From the NCBI GenBank assembly GCA_000818095.1, contig CP009416.1, positions 1,224,501 to 1,288,500 on the forward strand: a stretch of 64,000 bases of DNA, read 5' to 3'. This document shows positions 43,044 through 50,774 of the stretch, piece after piece (position 1 is the stretch's first letter; each line of letters opens with the position of its first letter). Below the pieces are notes generated by a model. It did no database searches. It saw only the letters and a list, made by a program, of their open reading frames with translations, and had not been told where the DNA came from. This stretch comes from Jeotgalibacillus malaysiensis (GTDB lineage: Bacteria; Bacillota; Bacilli; Bacillales; Jeotgalibacillaceae). Both the position numbers and the translations under genes were made by a program.

Positions 43044-44518
43044 ACATTTCCATTATAGGCGGCGGAGTAGGCGGAATGATGTCAGCACTCCTTTTAAAGA
43101 GAAAGGGTTTTGAGGTTACGCTTTTTGAGAAAGAAGAGCAGCTTGGCGGCCGTCTTGCTTACCATAGGCACGGTGATTACAAAATAGATAAGGGTCCGAC
43201 GATCGTACTGTTACCTGAGATGCTGCAGTCCTTACTTGATGAAGCAGGTGTGCCGAGAGAAGACTATGAATTGATTTCTTGTGATCCGCTGTATGATCTG
43301 CATTTTGCTGACGGCACTACTTATACAAAATACCGCGATAAAGAAGAGCAGCTGGCTGAAATTAATCGTGTGTTCCCAGGGGAAGAGGCAGGTTATCTGC
43401 GGTTTATGAAGGATATGAAGATGCGGTTTGATGAAGGCAAACCAAGGTTTTTAGAACAGTCTTTTCTAAAACGCTGGGATGCGCTTCAGCCTTCAACGAT
43501 CAACTCCCTGCGTAAATTAAATGCATTCAGGTCAGTTTCGAAACAGCTTCATACTTATTTTAACGATGACAGATTGAAGACAGCTTATGCACTGCAGACA
43601 CTATATATTGGCGGCAATCCCTTTCAGACACCGGCCATTTACTCTCTTGTATCTTATAGTGAGCATGAGCATGGGATTCATTATCTAAAAGGCGGCTATG
43701 CCAGACTTGCAGAGGTACTGGAGCAGAATATGCTTAATGCGGGTATCCGGATCATCAAGGGTGCGAATGTTGAGAAAATTTCAATCAATTCTGGAAGAGC
43801 TGAAGGTGTCCTGTATAATAGTAAGTATGAACCATCAGATGCAGTTGTATTAAACGGGGACTTTCCGATTGCTGAACAACTGGTAAATAAGCAGGGAAGG
43901 CAGTATCAGCCTTCATCAGGATGTCTTTTGTTATACATGGGAGTGGATGGCACCTATCAGGATAAAAAAATGCATCAGTTCTACTTAAGTAAAAATTTTG
44001 AGAAAACAATGAATCAGATTTTTAAAGAGAAAAAAGTACCTGAAGATCCCTCTTATTATGTGTTTAATCCTTCAGTAACGGATGACAGTCTCGCACCTGC
44101 AGGTAAAAGTGTATTATATGTCCTTGTGCCTGTGCCTGCAGAAATTGAAGATGACTGGCAGAAAGTGAAAGGGGATTTATCAGATCAGATTCTAGATTCA
44201 ATGGAACAATCAGGATTTGATTCCCTGAGAGACCGGATCGAATGGCTTGATATCAGAACGCCTCAGGAAGCGAAGCAGGAAGGATTATATGCCGGGGGCA
44301 GCTTCGGTATAGCACCTGCACTATTTCAGTCAGGACCATTCAGACCGCAGTTTCAGCCGTATCCGGATCTTGAGAATGTATTTGCGACCGGAGCTTCTAC
44401 TCATCCGGGTGGCGGTGTGCCGATTGTGATGCAGGGCGCAAAGCTTTTAGCTGACGGGATGGACAAGAAGTATAATCGAAGGGAGAGATCAGCAGATGGA
44501 ACTGGCAAAAGCCTATAA
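43040..44518 (+). CDS. Carotenoid desaturase/oxygenase of the CrtN/CrtP family (second copy)
   Basis: 492 residues, the same superfamily as its neighbour but clearly divergent. It has SIIGGGVGGMMSALLLKRKG (about 4-23), LGGRLAYH, KIDKGPTIVLLPEML (about 48-62) and C-terminal FATGASTHPGGGVPIVMQG (about 452-470). The TIVLLPEM and ALQTLYIGGNP stretches look closer to staphylococcal CrtN than to CrtP, so this may be the true diapophytoene desaturase; tentative. It overlaps the upstream gene by 4 bases and crtM by 23. Confidence 0.82.
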   Translation: MNISIIGGGVGGMMSALLLKRKGFEVTLFEKEEQLGGRLAYHRHGDYKIDKGPTIVLLPEMLQSLLDEAGVPREDYELISCDPLYDLHFADGTTYTKYRDKEEQLAEINRVFPGEEAGYLRFMKDMKMRFDEGKPRFLEQSFLKRWDALQPSTINSLRKLNAFRSVSKQLHTYFNDDRLKTAYALQTLYIGGNPFQTPAIYSLVSYSEHEHGIHYLKGGYARLAEVLEQNMLNAGIRIIKGANVEKISINSGRAEGVLYNSKYEPSDAVVLNGDFPIAEQLVNKQGRQYQPSSGCLLLYMGVDGTYQDKKMHQFYLSKNFEKTMNQIFKEKKVPEDPSYYVFNPSVTDDSLAPAGKSVLYVLVPVPAEIEDDWQKVKGDLSDQILDSMEQSGFDSLRDRIEWLDIRTPQEAKQEGLYAGGSFGIAPALFQSGPFRPQFQPYPDLENVFATGASTHPGGGVPIVMQGAKLLADGMDKKYNRRERSADGTGKSL

Positions 44519-45326
44519 GGAATGTGAAAAAGTAATTAAAATCCATTCAAAAACGTTTTATCGAGCCTTTTCAATGCTCCCCGCTAAAGAAAGAAAAGCA
44601 GTGTGGGCGATTTATAGCTTTTGCAGGACAGTCGACGATATTGTCGATGAAAGCGATACGCCTGAAGCAGAACTTGCAGCCTTTGAGGAAGAATTTGAAC
44701 GTTTTTTATCGGGAGAAAAGTTAGAAGGTGCCTGCTGGATTGCTTTAGCTGACGTATTTACACGCTACGATATGAATGTACAGGCTTTTAAGGATATGGT
44801 GAAAGGACAAAAGATGGATCTTGCTCACAGAACCTATCAAACAACAGATGATGTGCTTGACTATTCTTATCATGTAGCAAGTACAGTTGGTCTGATGCTG
44901 CTTCCGGTGCTTGCACCTGAGAATGAAAAGAAGCTTCGTGACAGTGCAGTAAAACTAGGATATGCGATGCAGATCACCAATATTCTGCGTGACGTAGGAG
45001 AAGACCTCGAACGTGAGCGTGTTTATTTGCCTGCAGAGGTGATGACCCGTCATGGCTATGCTGAATCTCTTCTTTTTGAAAAGCAGGGAGGAGAAGCGTT
45101 TATCAATACGTGGGAAGAAATGGCGGTGATGGCGGAAGGCTATTATGATGAAGCACTAGAAAATATCCATCTCTATCCGCCTGCAAGCAGAGTGCCTGTA
45201 AAAGGGGCAGCGGTTTTATACCGTGCGATTCTCGATCAGGTCAGAAAGAATAATTATAATGTATTTTCAGAGAAAAACTATGTACCAGTCAACGAGAAAG
45301 ATAAATTGCTATCATCTTATCAATAA
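44496..45326 (+). CDS. crtM: Squalene/phytoene synthase-family protein (diapophytoene synthase CrtM)
   Basis: 276-residue trans-isoprenyl head-to-head synthase. First aspartate-rich motif DDIVDE (D47-E52, SFCRTVDDIVDE) and second NILRDVGED (about 168-176), with the YSYHVASTVG region between. Neighbouring CrtN-type enzymes and the Bacillota host point to condensation of two farnesyl-PP to C30 dehydrosqualene rather than C40 phytoene. The ATG follows GGGAGAG inside the preceding gene. Last gene of the operon, then a strong terminator. Confidence 0.88.
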   Translation: MELAKAYKECEKVIKIHSKTFYRAFSMLPAKERKAVWAIYSFCRTVDDIVDESDTPEAELAAFEEEFERFLSGEKLEGACWIALADVFTRYDMNVQAFKDMVKGQKMDLAHRTYQTTDDVLDYSYHVASTVGLMLLPVLAPENEKKLRDSAVKLGYAMQITNILRDVGEDLERERVYLPAEVMTRHGYAESLLFEKQGGEAFINTWEEMAVMAEGYYDEALENIHLYPPASRVPVKGAAVLYRAILDQVRKNNYNVFSEKNYVPVNEKDKLLSSYQ

Positions 45327-45327
45327 C

Positions 45328-45360
45328 AAGAGCATCCGCCATATCAGCGGATGCTCTTTT
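45328..45360 (+). terminator. Terminator of the carotenoid operon
   Basis: Perfect 12-bp stem AAGAGCATCCGC / GCGGATGCTCTT, 7-nt loop, then TT. Confidence 0.9.
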
Positions 45361-45367
45361 GGTGAAA

Positions 45368-45397
45368 TGAAAAGAGGGCGGAATATGCTCCGCCCTC
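45368..45397 (-). terminator. Terminator of glnK-amt
   Basis: On the minus strand GAGGGCGGA / TCCGCCCTC followed by TTTTC, about 14 nt after the amt stop. Confidence 0.85.
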
Positions 45398-45410
45398 CAG
45401 TTTAAATGGT

Positions 45411-46793
45411 CTATACACTTTCTTTTAAAACCTTTTTCTTCTTCCCTGTCTTACCAAGTTCATCAAGGCGTTCTACCAGGCTGCCTGAAAGTGCAGCATT
45501 TCCTGTAGACGTTGAAGAAACAAGAGATTCTTTCAATTCGTAAGCATTTGATCCGTGCTCAGCATAATCAAGTCCTGTAATTTCCTCTTCACGTGTTACG
45601 CGGATACCGCCAAGAGATTTCAGGGCGAATACAACAGCACTTACGGCAAGACCAGTCCAGAGAATAACTGCACCGACACCAATTGCCTGAACACCAAGCA
45701 GTGCTGCACCACCGCCGTAAAATAATCCGTTAGCTGTATCAAAGAAACCAACAGCTAATGTACCCCAGATTCCGCAGATCCCGTGAACGGCAATCGCACC
45801 AACCGGGTCATCTTTCTTCAGGACTACATCGATAAAACGGATACCTTCAACAAGAATGACACCTGCAACAAGACCGATAATAACTGCACCAATTAATGAT
45901 ACATTTGCAGTCCCGGCTGTAATTCCGACAAGACCACCAAGTGCTCCGTTCAATGTAATAGAAGGGTCGATCTGTTTGAATCTGATTTTTGTATACAGTG
46001 CAGAAGCAATGACACCACCTGAAGCCGACAGAAGGGTTGTAGAAATAACAGATGGAACAAGTGATGGATCTGCTGCTAGTGAGCTTCCTCCGTTAAATCC
46101 AAACCAGCCGAACCAAAGGATAAATACACCCAGTGCACCAATTGGAATATTGTGTCCTGGAATCGCATTGACTTTTTTTCCCTCATACTTTCCAATACGG
46201 GCACCAAGGAATGCTACAGCTGCAAAAGCACCAACTGCTCCTGTTAAGTGAACGACTGTAGAGCCTGCGAAATCAACAAATCCAAGCTCGGAAATCCAGC
46301 CTCCACCCCACACCCAGTGACCAACCACCGGATAAATCGCACCAGTCATCAGCACAGTAAGAATTAAGTAGCTGCTTAATTTCATTCTTTCTGCGACTGC
46401 ACCTGAGATAATCGTTGCGCACGTAGCTGCAAATACAGCCTGGAATAAGAAGAAACCAACATCTTCTACCCCTGATAAAGCAAATCCTGTTGTTCCGAAG
46501 AGTCCATTAGAGCTTCCGAACATAATCCCATAACCGACCAGGAAGTAAAGTACTGAGCCGATCGAGATCGTCAGGATATTTTTCAGGAGTATATTCAATG
46601 TGTTTTTAGCACGGGTAAATCCTGATTCAACCATAGCGAAACCTGCATGCATAAAGAATACTAAAATTGCTGCAATCATTACCCACATTGTATCTAATGA
46701 AAACTGTACACTTTCTGCCGTAACGGGTGCTGCATAAGCACTCGTTGTTACGAGACTTCCAAGTGCAGTTACTGATAAGATTTTCTTCTTCAT
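45411..46793 (-). CDS. amt: Ammonium transporter Amt
   Basis: 460 residues including a cleavable-looking N-terminal signal (SVTALGSLVTTSAYAAP) and 11 membrane spans typical of Amt. AMVESGFTRAKNT (about 53-65), HWVWGGGWISELGFVDFAGS (about 158-177) with pore histidine regions, and GAIAVHGICGIWGTLAVG (about 335-352) are family landmarks. The long C-terminal tail (about 400-460) ends in lysines. It imports ammonium and is gated by GlnK, which is encoded 22 nt upstream. RBS GGAGGTG. Confidence 0.95.
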   Translation of the reverse strand: MKKKILSVTALGSLVTTSAYAAPVTAESVQFSLDTMWVMIAAILVFFMHAGFAMVESGFTRAKNTLNILLKNILTISIGSVLYFLVGYGIMFGSSNGLFGTTGFALSGVEDVGFFLFQAVFAATCATIISGAVAERMKLSSYLILTVLMTGAIYPVVGHWVWGGGWISELGFVDFAGSTVVHLTGAVGAFAAVAFLGARIGKYEGKKVNAIPGHNIPIGALGVFILWFGWFGFNGGSSLAADPSLVPSVISTTLLSASGGVIASALYTKIRFKQIDPSITLNGALGGLVGITAGTANVSLIGAVIIGLVAGVILVEGIRFIDVVLKKDDPVGAIAVHGICGIWGTLAVGFFDTANGLFYGGGAALLGVQAIGVGAVILWTGLAVSAVVFALKSLGGIRVTREEEITGLDYAEHGSNAYELKESLVSSTSTGNAALSGSLVERLDELGKTGKKKKVLKESV

Positions 46794-46815
46794 GATTCAA
46801 ACACCTCCGAATTTT

Positions 46816-47157
46816 TTAAAGGACAGCCTGTCTGCCGCGTTCGCCACTTCTGATTCTGATAATCTCTTCAATTGGAGAGATGAAAATCTTGCCATCTCCA
46901 ACTTCGCCAGTTGCACATGCTTCAATGATCGCATCTACAATTTCATCTGTACGGTGCTCTTCAGTTACCATTTCAACTTTAATCCGTGATACAAGAGGTA
47001 ATTCATAAGATGTTCCTCTGAAAGCGCCTTTTTTCCCTTTCTGATTCCCGCAGCCTGCAGCTTCAAATACTGTCAGTCCGTTAATGCCAAGATGAACCAG
47101 CTTTTCGCGTAATTCCTGAAATACCTCAGGCCGCACAATCGCTTCAATCTTTTTCAT
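46816..47157 (-). CDS. glnK: Nitrogen regulatory P-II protein GlnK/NrgB
   Basis: 113-residue P-II protein starting KKIEAIVRP. The T-loop (about 36-55) contains Y51 at the classical modification position, and the Walker-like GDGKIFISPIE (about 84-94) and C-terminal RIRSGERG close the nucleotide site. It senses 2-oxoglutarate and ADP/ATP and blocks Amt. Order glnK-amt is the reverse of Bacillus nrgA-nrgB. The ATG at 47157 follows AAGGAGG; seven upstream codons are rejected. Confidence 0.93.
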   Translation of the reverse strand: MKKIEAIVRPEVFQELREKLVHLGINGLTVFEAAGCGNQKGKKGAFRGTSYELPLVSRIKVEMVTEEHRTDEIVDAIIEACATGEVGDGKIFISPIEEIIRIRSGERGRQAVL

Positions 47158-47178
47158 ATTTATCCTCCTTGTATTCAA

Positions 47179-47195
47179 TGTCAGGTTACCTAACG
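47179..47195. promoter_or_regulatory. GlnR/TnrA-type box 1 (one mismatch)
   Basis: TGTCAGGTTACCTAACG fits TGTNA-N7-TNACA except for the last base. It lies in the glnK leader. Confidence 0.6.
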
Positions 47196-47204
47196 CAAAT
47201 TACA

Positions 47205-47221
47205 TGTCAGGTTTTCTAACA
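47205..47221. promoter_or_regulatory. GlnR/TnrA-type box 2
   Basis: TGTCAGGTTTTCTAACA is an exact TGTNA-N7-TNACA match located just after the expected transcription start. Confidence 0.75.
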
Positions 47222-47241
47222 CGAAAGTTATTATGTTTATA

Positions 47242-47270
47242 ATAATATTCAGAAAATTAAACAATTGCAA
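47242..47270 (-). promoter_or_regulatory. Promoter of glnK-amt
   Basis: On the minus strand TTGCAA (47270-47265), 17-nt spacer, TATTAT (47247-47242). Confidence 0.65.
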
Positions 47271-47297
47271 GTGTTTTTTTAGAAAAAATACTTTTCG

Positions 47298-47314
47298 TGT
47301 AAGGTTATGTAACA
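47298..47314. promoter_or_regulatory. GlnR/TnrA-type box 3, upstream of the promoter
   Basis: TGTAAGGTTATGTAACA exactly fits TGTNA-N7-TNACA, centred about 70 nt upstream of the predicted start of transcription. Confidence 0.75.
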
Positions 47315-47346
47315 TGAAAAAAAGCCCTCACATGAGTGAGAGCTTT
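47315..47346 (-). terminator. Terminator of the MATE exporter gene
   Basis: AAAGC.CTCAC / GTGAG.GCTTT hairpin followed by seven T on the minus strand. Confidence 0.8.
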
Positions 47347-47358
47347 AATGAAAGCGTT

Positions 47359-48699
47359 TTACACTTGAGTAAACTTTTTTTGAATCCAGATGCGTGATCG
47401 CCATCTTCTTAACATAAGAATTCCTCTTAACCATTCATCTAGTATAAATGCAATCCAGATGCCAATCAGTCCGAGACCAAAAACAATGCCGAGTAAATAA
47501 GCGAACAGTACTGCCACACCCCACATGGACAAAATGCCGATATAAACCGGGAATTTCACATCACCTGCTGCTCTGAGAGAGTTAATCATGACTAGATTAA
47601 AGCTTCTCCCGGGTTCTAAAATGATTGTCAGATAAATCAGAACTGAACCTAAGAATAAAATATCTTCATTAGCAGTGAAGATCCCGAGCAGCGTTTCTGA
47701 AAAGATTGAGAATAATACAGCCATACCGAAAGAAATATAAATGGCGATTTTTAAGCTTTTAATCCCGCGTTTATACGCTTCTTCAATTTTCCCGGCGCCT
47801 ACCATATGGCCAATTAGAATCTGACTTCCCTGACCGATCGAAATGGCAAATAGAAAAATGAACATCATAATATTTAGCGTATAGACTCTTGTTGTAATCG
47901 CTTCTGTGCCAAGAGAAGCGATAAAAGCTGTGATCACGAGTTGTGAAGCGTTATAGGAAAGCTGCTCTCCGGCAGACGGAATCCCGATTTTTAGCAGGTT
48001 CTTTAAATGCGCGAGAGGAAGCTTAAATAAAGACAGGAATGGTAATCCGCCATCCAGACGTTTAATTAGTAAAATGAACAGGACGATTAAACCTAAAAAC
48101 CTGCTGATCGCAGTCGAGTATGCAACGCCCTCAACGCCAAGTACCGGGAAGCCAAATGCACCAAATATGACAATATAGTTACCTAATACATTCACAATAT
48201 TCATTCCGAGCGTGACGTACATCGCATCCTTCGTGAAGCTGTAACTTCTAAGGACTGCACCAAGCGTCATGATGACAGCCTGAATAAATGACAAGCCGCC
48301 GACTACCTGTAGATAAATCGTTGCTTCAGGAAGTAATTCAGGCGGCAAGTCCATCAGAAGGAGAATTCTGTCATCAAAAATAAACAGCAGAATGCTTAAG
48401 ATCAGGCTGAATAACAGGTTTGCAGCAATTGATACAACCGCAATTTCTGCCGCGCTTTTTTGTTTTCCGGCACCAAGATACTGGGCAACGAGAATAGATG
48501 TGCCGGTTGCGACGAATCCAAACATGACAATGATCAGTGCGAGTATCTGATTAGAGATTCCAACAGCTGCCACACTATCATCTGAATACTGGCTGAGCAT
48601 AAGTGTATCTGCATTACCCATTAACATATGAAGAGATATTTCAATAAAGATTGGCCACGTCAGTGCAAATAACGTTATTTTTTTTGTGGAGCTTTTCAA
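47359..48699 (-). CDS. MATE-family efflux transporter
   Basis: About 446 residues with twelve hydrophobic segments in two MatE halves (about 10-180 and 225-400): N-terminal LTWPIFIEISLHMLMGNADTLML-like region with a conserved membrane Asp, and AAVGISNQI; second half GIPSAGEQLSYNASQ. It exports cationic drugs or metabolites using Na+ or H+. Start TTG 48699 is seven bases after AAGG; an earlier TTG at 48729 has no site. Substrate unknown. Confidence 0.87.
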   Translation of the reverse strand: MKSSTKKITLFALTWPIFIEISLHMLMGNADTLMLSQYSDDSVAAVGISNQILALIIVMFGFVATGTSILVAQYLGAGKQKSAAEIAVVSIAANLLFSLILSILLFIFDDRILLLMDLPPELLPEATIYLQVVGGLSFIQAVIMTLGAVLRSYSFTKDAMYVTLGMNIVNVLGNYIVIFGAFGFPVLGVEGVAYSTAISRFLGLIVLFILLIKRLDGGLPFLSLFKLPLAHLKNLLKIGIPSAGEQLSYNASQLVITAFIASLGTEAITTRVYTLNIMMFIFLFAISIGQGSQILIGHMVGAGKIEEAYKRGIKSLKIAIYISFGMAVLFSIFSETLLGIFTANEDILFLGSVLIYLTIILEPGRSFNLVMINSLRAAGDVKFPVYIGILSMWGVAVLFAYLLGIVFGLGLIGIWIAFILDEWLRGILMLRRWRSRIWIQKKFTQV

Positions 48700-48731
48700 G
48701 ATACAACCTTCTTTCCGGTTATGACACAATC

Positions 48732-48758
48732 AAAGACTGAGGCAGGGCCTCAGTCTTT
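48732..48758 (-). terminator. Hairpin between neopullulanase and MATE genes
   Basis: Perfect 12-bp stem AAAGACTGAGGC / GCCTCAGTCTTT with a 3-nt loop, directly after the neopullulanase stop. The T-tract is short on the minus strand and stronger on the plus strand. Confidence 0.65.
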
Positions 48759-48761
48759 TTA

Positions 48762-50510
48762 TTAATGAATTTTAACCAGTTTAATTTCCTGGGGTTTCAA
48801 TTTGAATTTTCCCTTTTTCCATTTATGCGCTTCTCCGGTCATTAAGTCAACGGTTTTTCTTTTATTTAATGAATAAGGTACTTTTACAGCATCCTTTTTG
48901 TCAGAGAGGTTAATTAGTATTAAAATCGCTTCCTGCTTATTCTCCCTTTTTAATATAACGGTCTGGTCGCTGAGGTTATAAAACGACAGGTCGCCATCGT
49001 TAGAGAGCAATGGCTCACTTTTACGCAGGGCAATCAGCTGTTTTGTAAAGTTCAGCAGTTCACTGTTTTGTTTATGTGGATCCCACTCCATACATTTTCT
49101 GCAGCCCGGATCCATTCCGCCGGATAAACCAATCTCATCGCCATAGTAAATACAAGGCGTCCCGTAATAGGATAATAACAATGTAAGCACCTGCTTAACA
49201 CGCTGTTCATCTCCATCACACTCAGTCAGGATTCTTGGTGTATCATGACTGCCGACAAGGTTAAATGCAGCCTTGTTAACAGGTGAGGGGTACATATACT
49301 GAACCTTGGTCATATTTTCAATAAATGTTTTAACAGTAATGGAGCGCTTAGCGATTAGTTGAAGTGCGTTGGTTGTAAAGGGATAGTTCATAACCGCGTC
49401 AAACTGATCTCCCTGCAACCATGGGATTGAATCATGCCATACTTCTCCTAAAATATACAAGTCTGGATTGATCTTTTTGACTTCTGTTCTGAATTCACGC
49501 CAAAAAGCCTGATCCACTTCATTTGCAACGTCGAGGCGCCAGCCGTCAATGTCGAATTCCCTTGCCCAGTATCGTGCCGCTTCAAGCAGATAATTTTTCA
49601 CTTCAGGATGTTCTGTATTCAGCTTTGGCATCATATATGTAAAAGCAAAGGTGTCATAATTCGGTTCGGGTGTTGTCTGAACAGGGAAATCCCAAATATG
49701 AAACCAGTCTTTATATCTAGAGTTTTCACCTTTTTCAAGTACATCCTGGAATGGAGGGAAGAAGAAGCCGCTGTGATTAAAGACAGCATCAAGCATCACT
49801 TTAATGCCTCGCTTTTTACATTCAGCGATCAGTTCTTTTAACGTTTCCTTACTTCCGAAATACTGATCAATCTCAAAGTAATCAATCGTGTCATACTTAT
49901 GATTGGATGAAGCTTCGAATAATGGAGTGAAGTAAATGCCGTTAATTCCGAGGTCTTCAAGGTAATCCAGGTGATCGATCACTCCCTGCAGGTCACCTCC
50001 AAAGAATGAATCTCTTTTAGGATCTTCACTGCCCCATGGGATCGTAGCCGGCGGGTTAAGTGAAGCATCACCGTTAGCGAATCGCTCCGGGAAGATCTGA
50101 TACCATATTGTATTGTGTACCCATTCAGGTGACTGAAACAGGTCTGCCTTGTTCATGTAAGGCATACAGAAATATTCTCCAATGTCTTTTGGCGGAGCGG
50201 GATGAAAGTTCTTTTCCCCGAAAAAAACACTTTTCTTCTTATTAGATAGAATAAATCCATATCTGAGGCGGTGATAGGGTGGGGAGATGTTGACTTCCCA
50301 GTAGTCATGAAGCTCATCTGTACCGGCGGCTTTCATGTCAAGCTGGCTGAAGTTCCACTGGTCATTCGTCCAGTCGTATGGATCGCCGTGCACAAGTGTT
50401 ACCTGGTGAATATCATTTTTTGCAGTTTTTAATCTGATTTGCATCTCATCTGAGTTAATTGAATAAGCCATCGATCGGTCGGCACGATGGTAAACAGCTG
50501 CTTTATTCAT
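48762..50510 (-). CDS. Intracellular neopullulanase/cyclomaltodextrinase-type glycosidase (GH13)
   Basis: 582 residues. An N-terminal N-domain (about 1-115) typical of GH13_20 maltogenic amylases is followed by the (beta/alpha)8 barrel with DAVFNHSG (region I), GWRLDVANE (nucleophile D327), GEVWHD (acid E356) and VGSHDT (D423), then a C-terminal beta domain. No signal peptide, so it hydrolyses imported maltodextrins or cyclodextrins in the cytoplasm. The ATG at 50510 has CAGGAGG upstream. It is divergent from malEFG and shares its regulatory region. Confidence 0.9.
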   Translation of the reverse strand: MNKAAVYHRADRSMAYSINSDEMQIRLKTAKNDIHQVTLVHGDPYDWTNDQWNFSQLDMKAAGTDELHDYWEVNISPPYHRLRYGFILSNKKKSVFFGEKNFHPAPPKDIGEYFCMPYMNKADLFQSPEWVHNTIWYQIFPERFANGDASLNPPATIPWGSEDPKRDSFFGGDLQGVIDHLDYLEDLGINGIYFTPLFEASSNHKYDTIDYFEIDQYFGSKETLKELIAECKKRGIKVMLDAVFNHSGFFFPPFQDVLEKGENSRYKDWFHIWDFPVQTTPEPNYDTFAFTYMMPKLNTEHPEVKNYLLEAARYWAREFDIDGWRLDVANEVDQAFWREFRTEVKKINPDLYILGEVWHDSIPWLQGDQFDAVMNYPFTTNALQLIAKRSITVKTFIENMTKVQYMYPSPVNKAAFNLVGSHDTPRILTECDGDEQRVKQVLTLLLSYYGTPCIYYGDEIGLSGGMDPGCRKCMEWDPHKQNSELLNFTKQLIALRKSEPLLSNDGDLSFYNLSDQTVILKRENKQEAILILINLSDKKDAVKVPYSLNKRKTVDLMTGEAHKWKKGKFKLKPQEIKLVKIH

Positions 50511-50630
50511 TTGGTTTAGAGCCTCCTGTAGGGTAGAATTGATTACAACATTATGCCAAAGGGATATGATTGTCAATCTGAGGTTCCCGAAATATTTTCG
50601 TCACATTTTGCAAAAACTTTGAAAAAAGTA

Positions 50631-50658
50631 TTGTAATGTTTTAAATTCTGATTATAAT
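50631..50658 (+). promoter_or_regulatory. Promoter of the maltodextrin operon
   Basis: TTGTAA (50631-50636), 16-nt spacer, TATAAT (50653-50658). Confidence 0.65.
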
Positions 50659-50668
50659 AAAAGTAGGT

Positions 50669-50686
50669 TGTGCAATCGTTTTCACA
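50669..50686. promoter_or_regulatory. LacI-family operator 1 of the maltodextrin operon
   Basis: TGTGCAATCGTTTTCACA, an imperfect palindrome with central CG typical of LacI/CcpA-type sites, just downstream of the predicted start of transcription. Confidence 0.6.
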
Positions 50687-50692
50687 GAATAA

Positions 50693-50706
50693 TGAAAGCG
50701 TTTAAG
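50693..50706. promoter_or_regulatory. Catabolite-responsive element (cre)-like site
   Basis: TGAAAGCGTTTAAG matches the first ten positions of the CcpA cre consensus TGAAARCGYT. It lies between the two larger operators. Confidence 0.6.
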
Positions 50707-50725
50707 TTTTATTTTTTTATTCTGT

Positions 50726-50743
50726 TGTGCAAACGGTTGTACA
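50726..50743. promoter_or_regulatory. LacI-family operator 2 of the maltodextrin operon
   Basis: TGTGCAAACGGTTGTACA shares the TGTGCAA half-site with operator 1, 57 bp away centre to centre. Probably bound by the MalR-like protein encoded at the end of the operon. Confidence 0.65.
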
Positions 50744-50774
50744 GACAAATGATAAACACCTTTAGGAGGGGTCA

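Noticed and set aside
47347-47361. cre-like ATGAAAGCGTTTTAC near the end of the MATE gene
   Set aside because: It lies at the 3' end of the gene, away from any promoter in a sensible direction, and its right half does not match the consensus.
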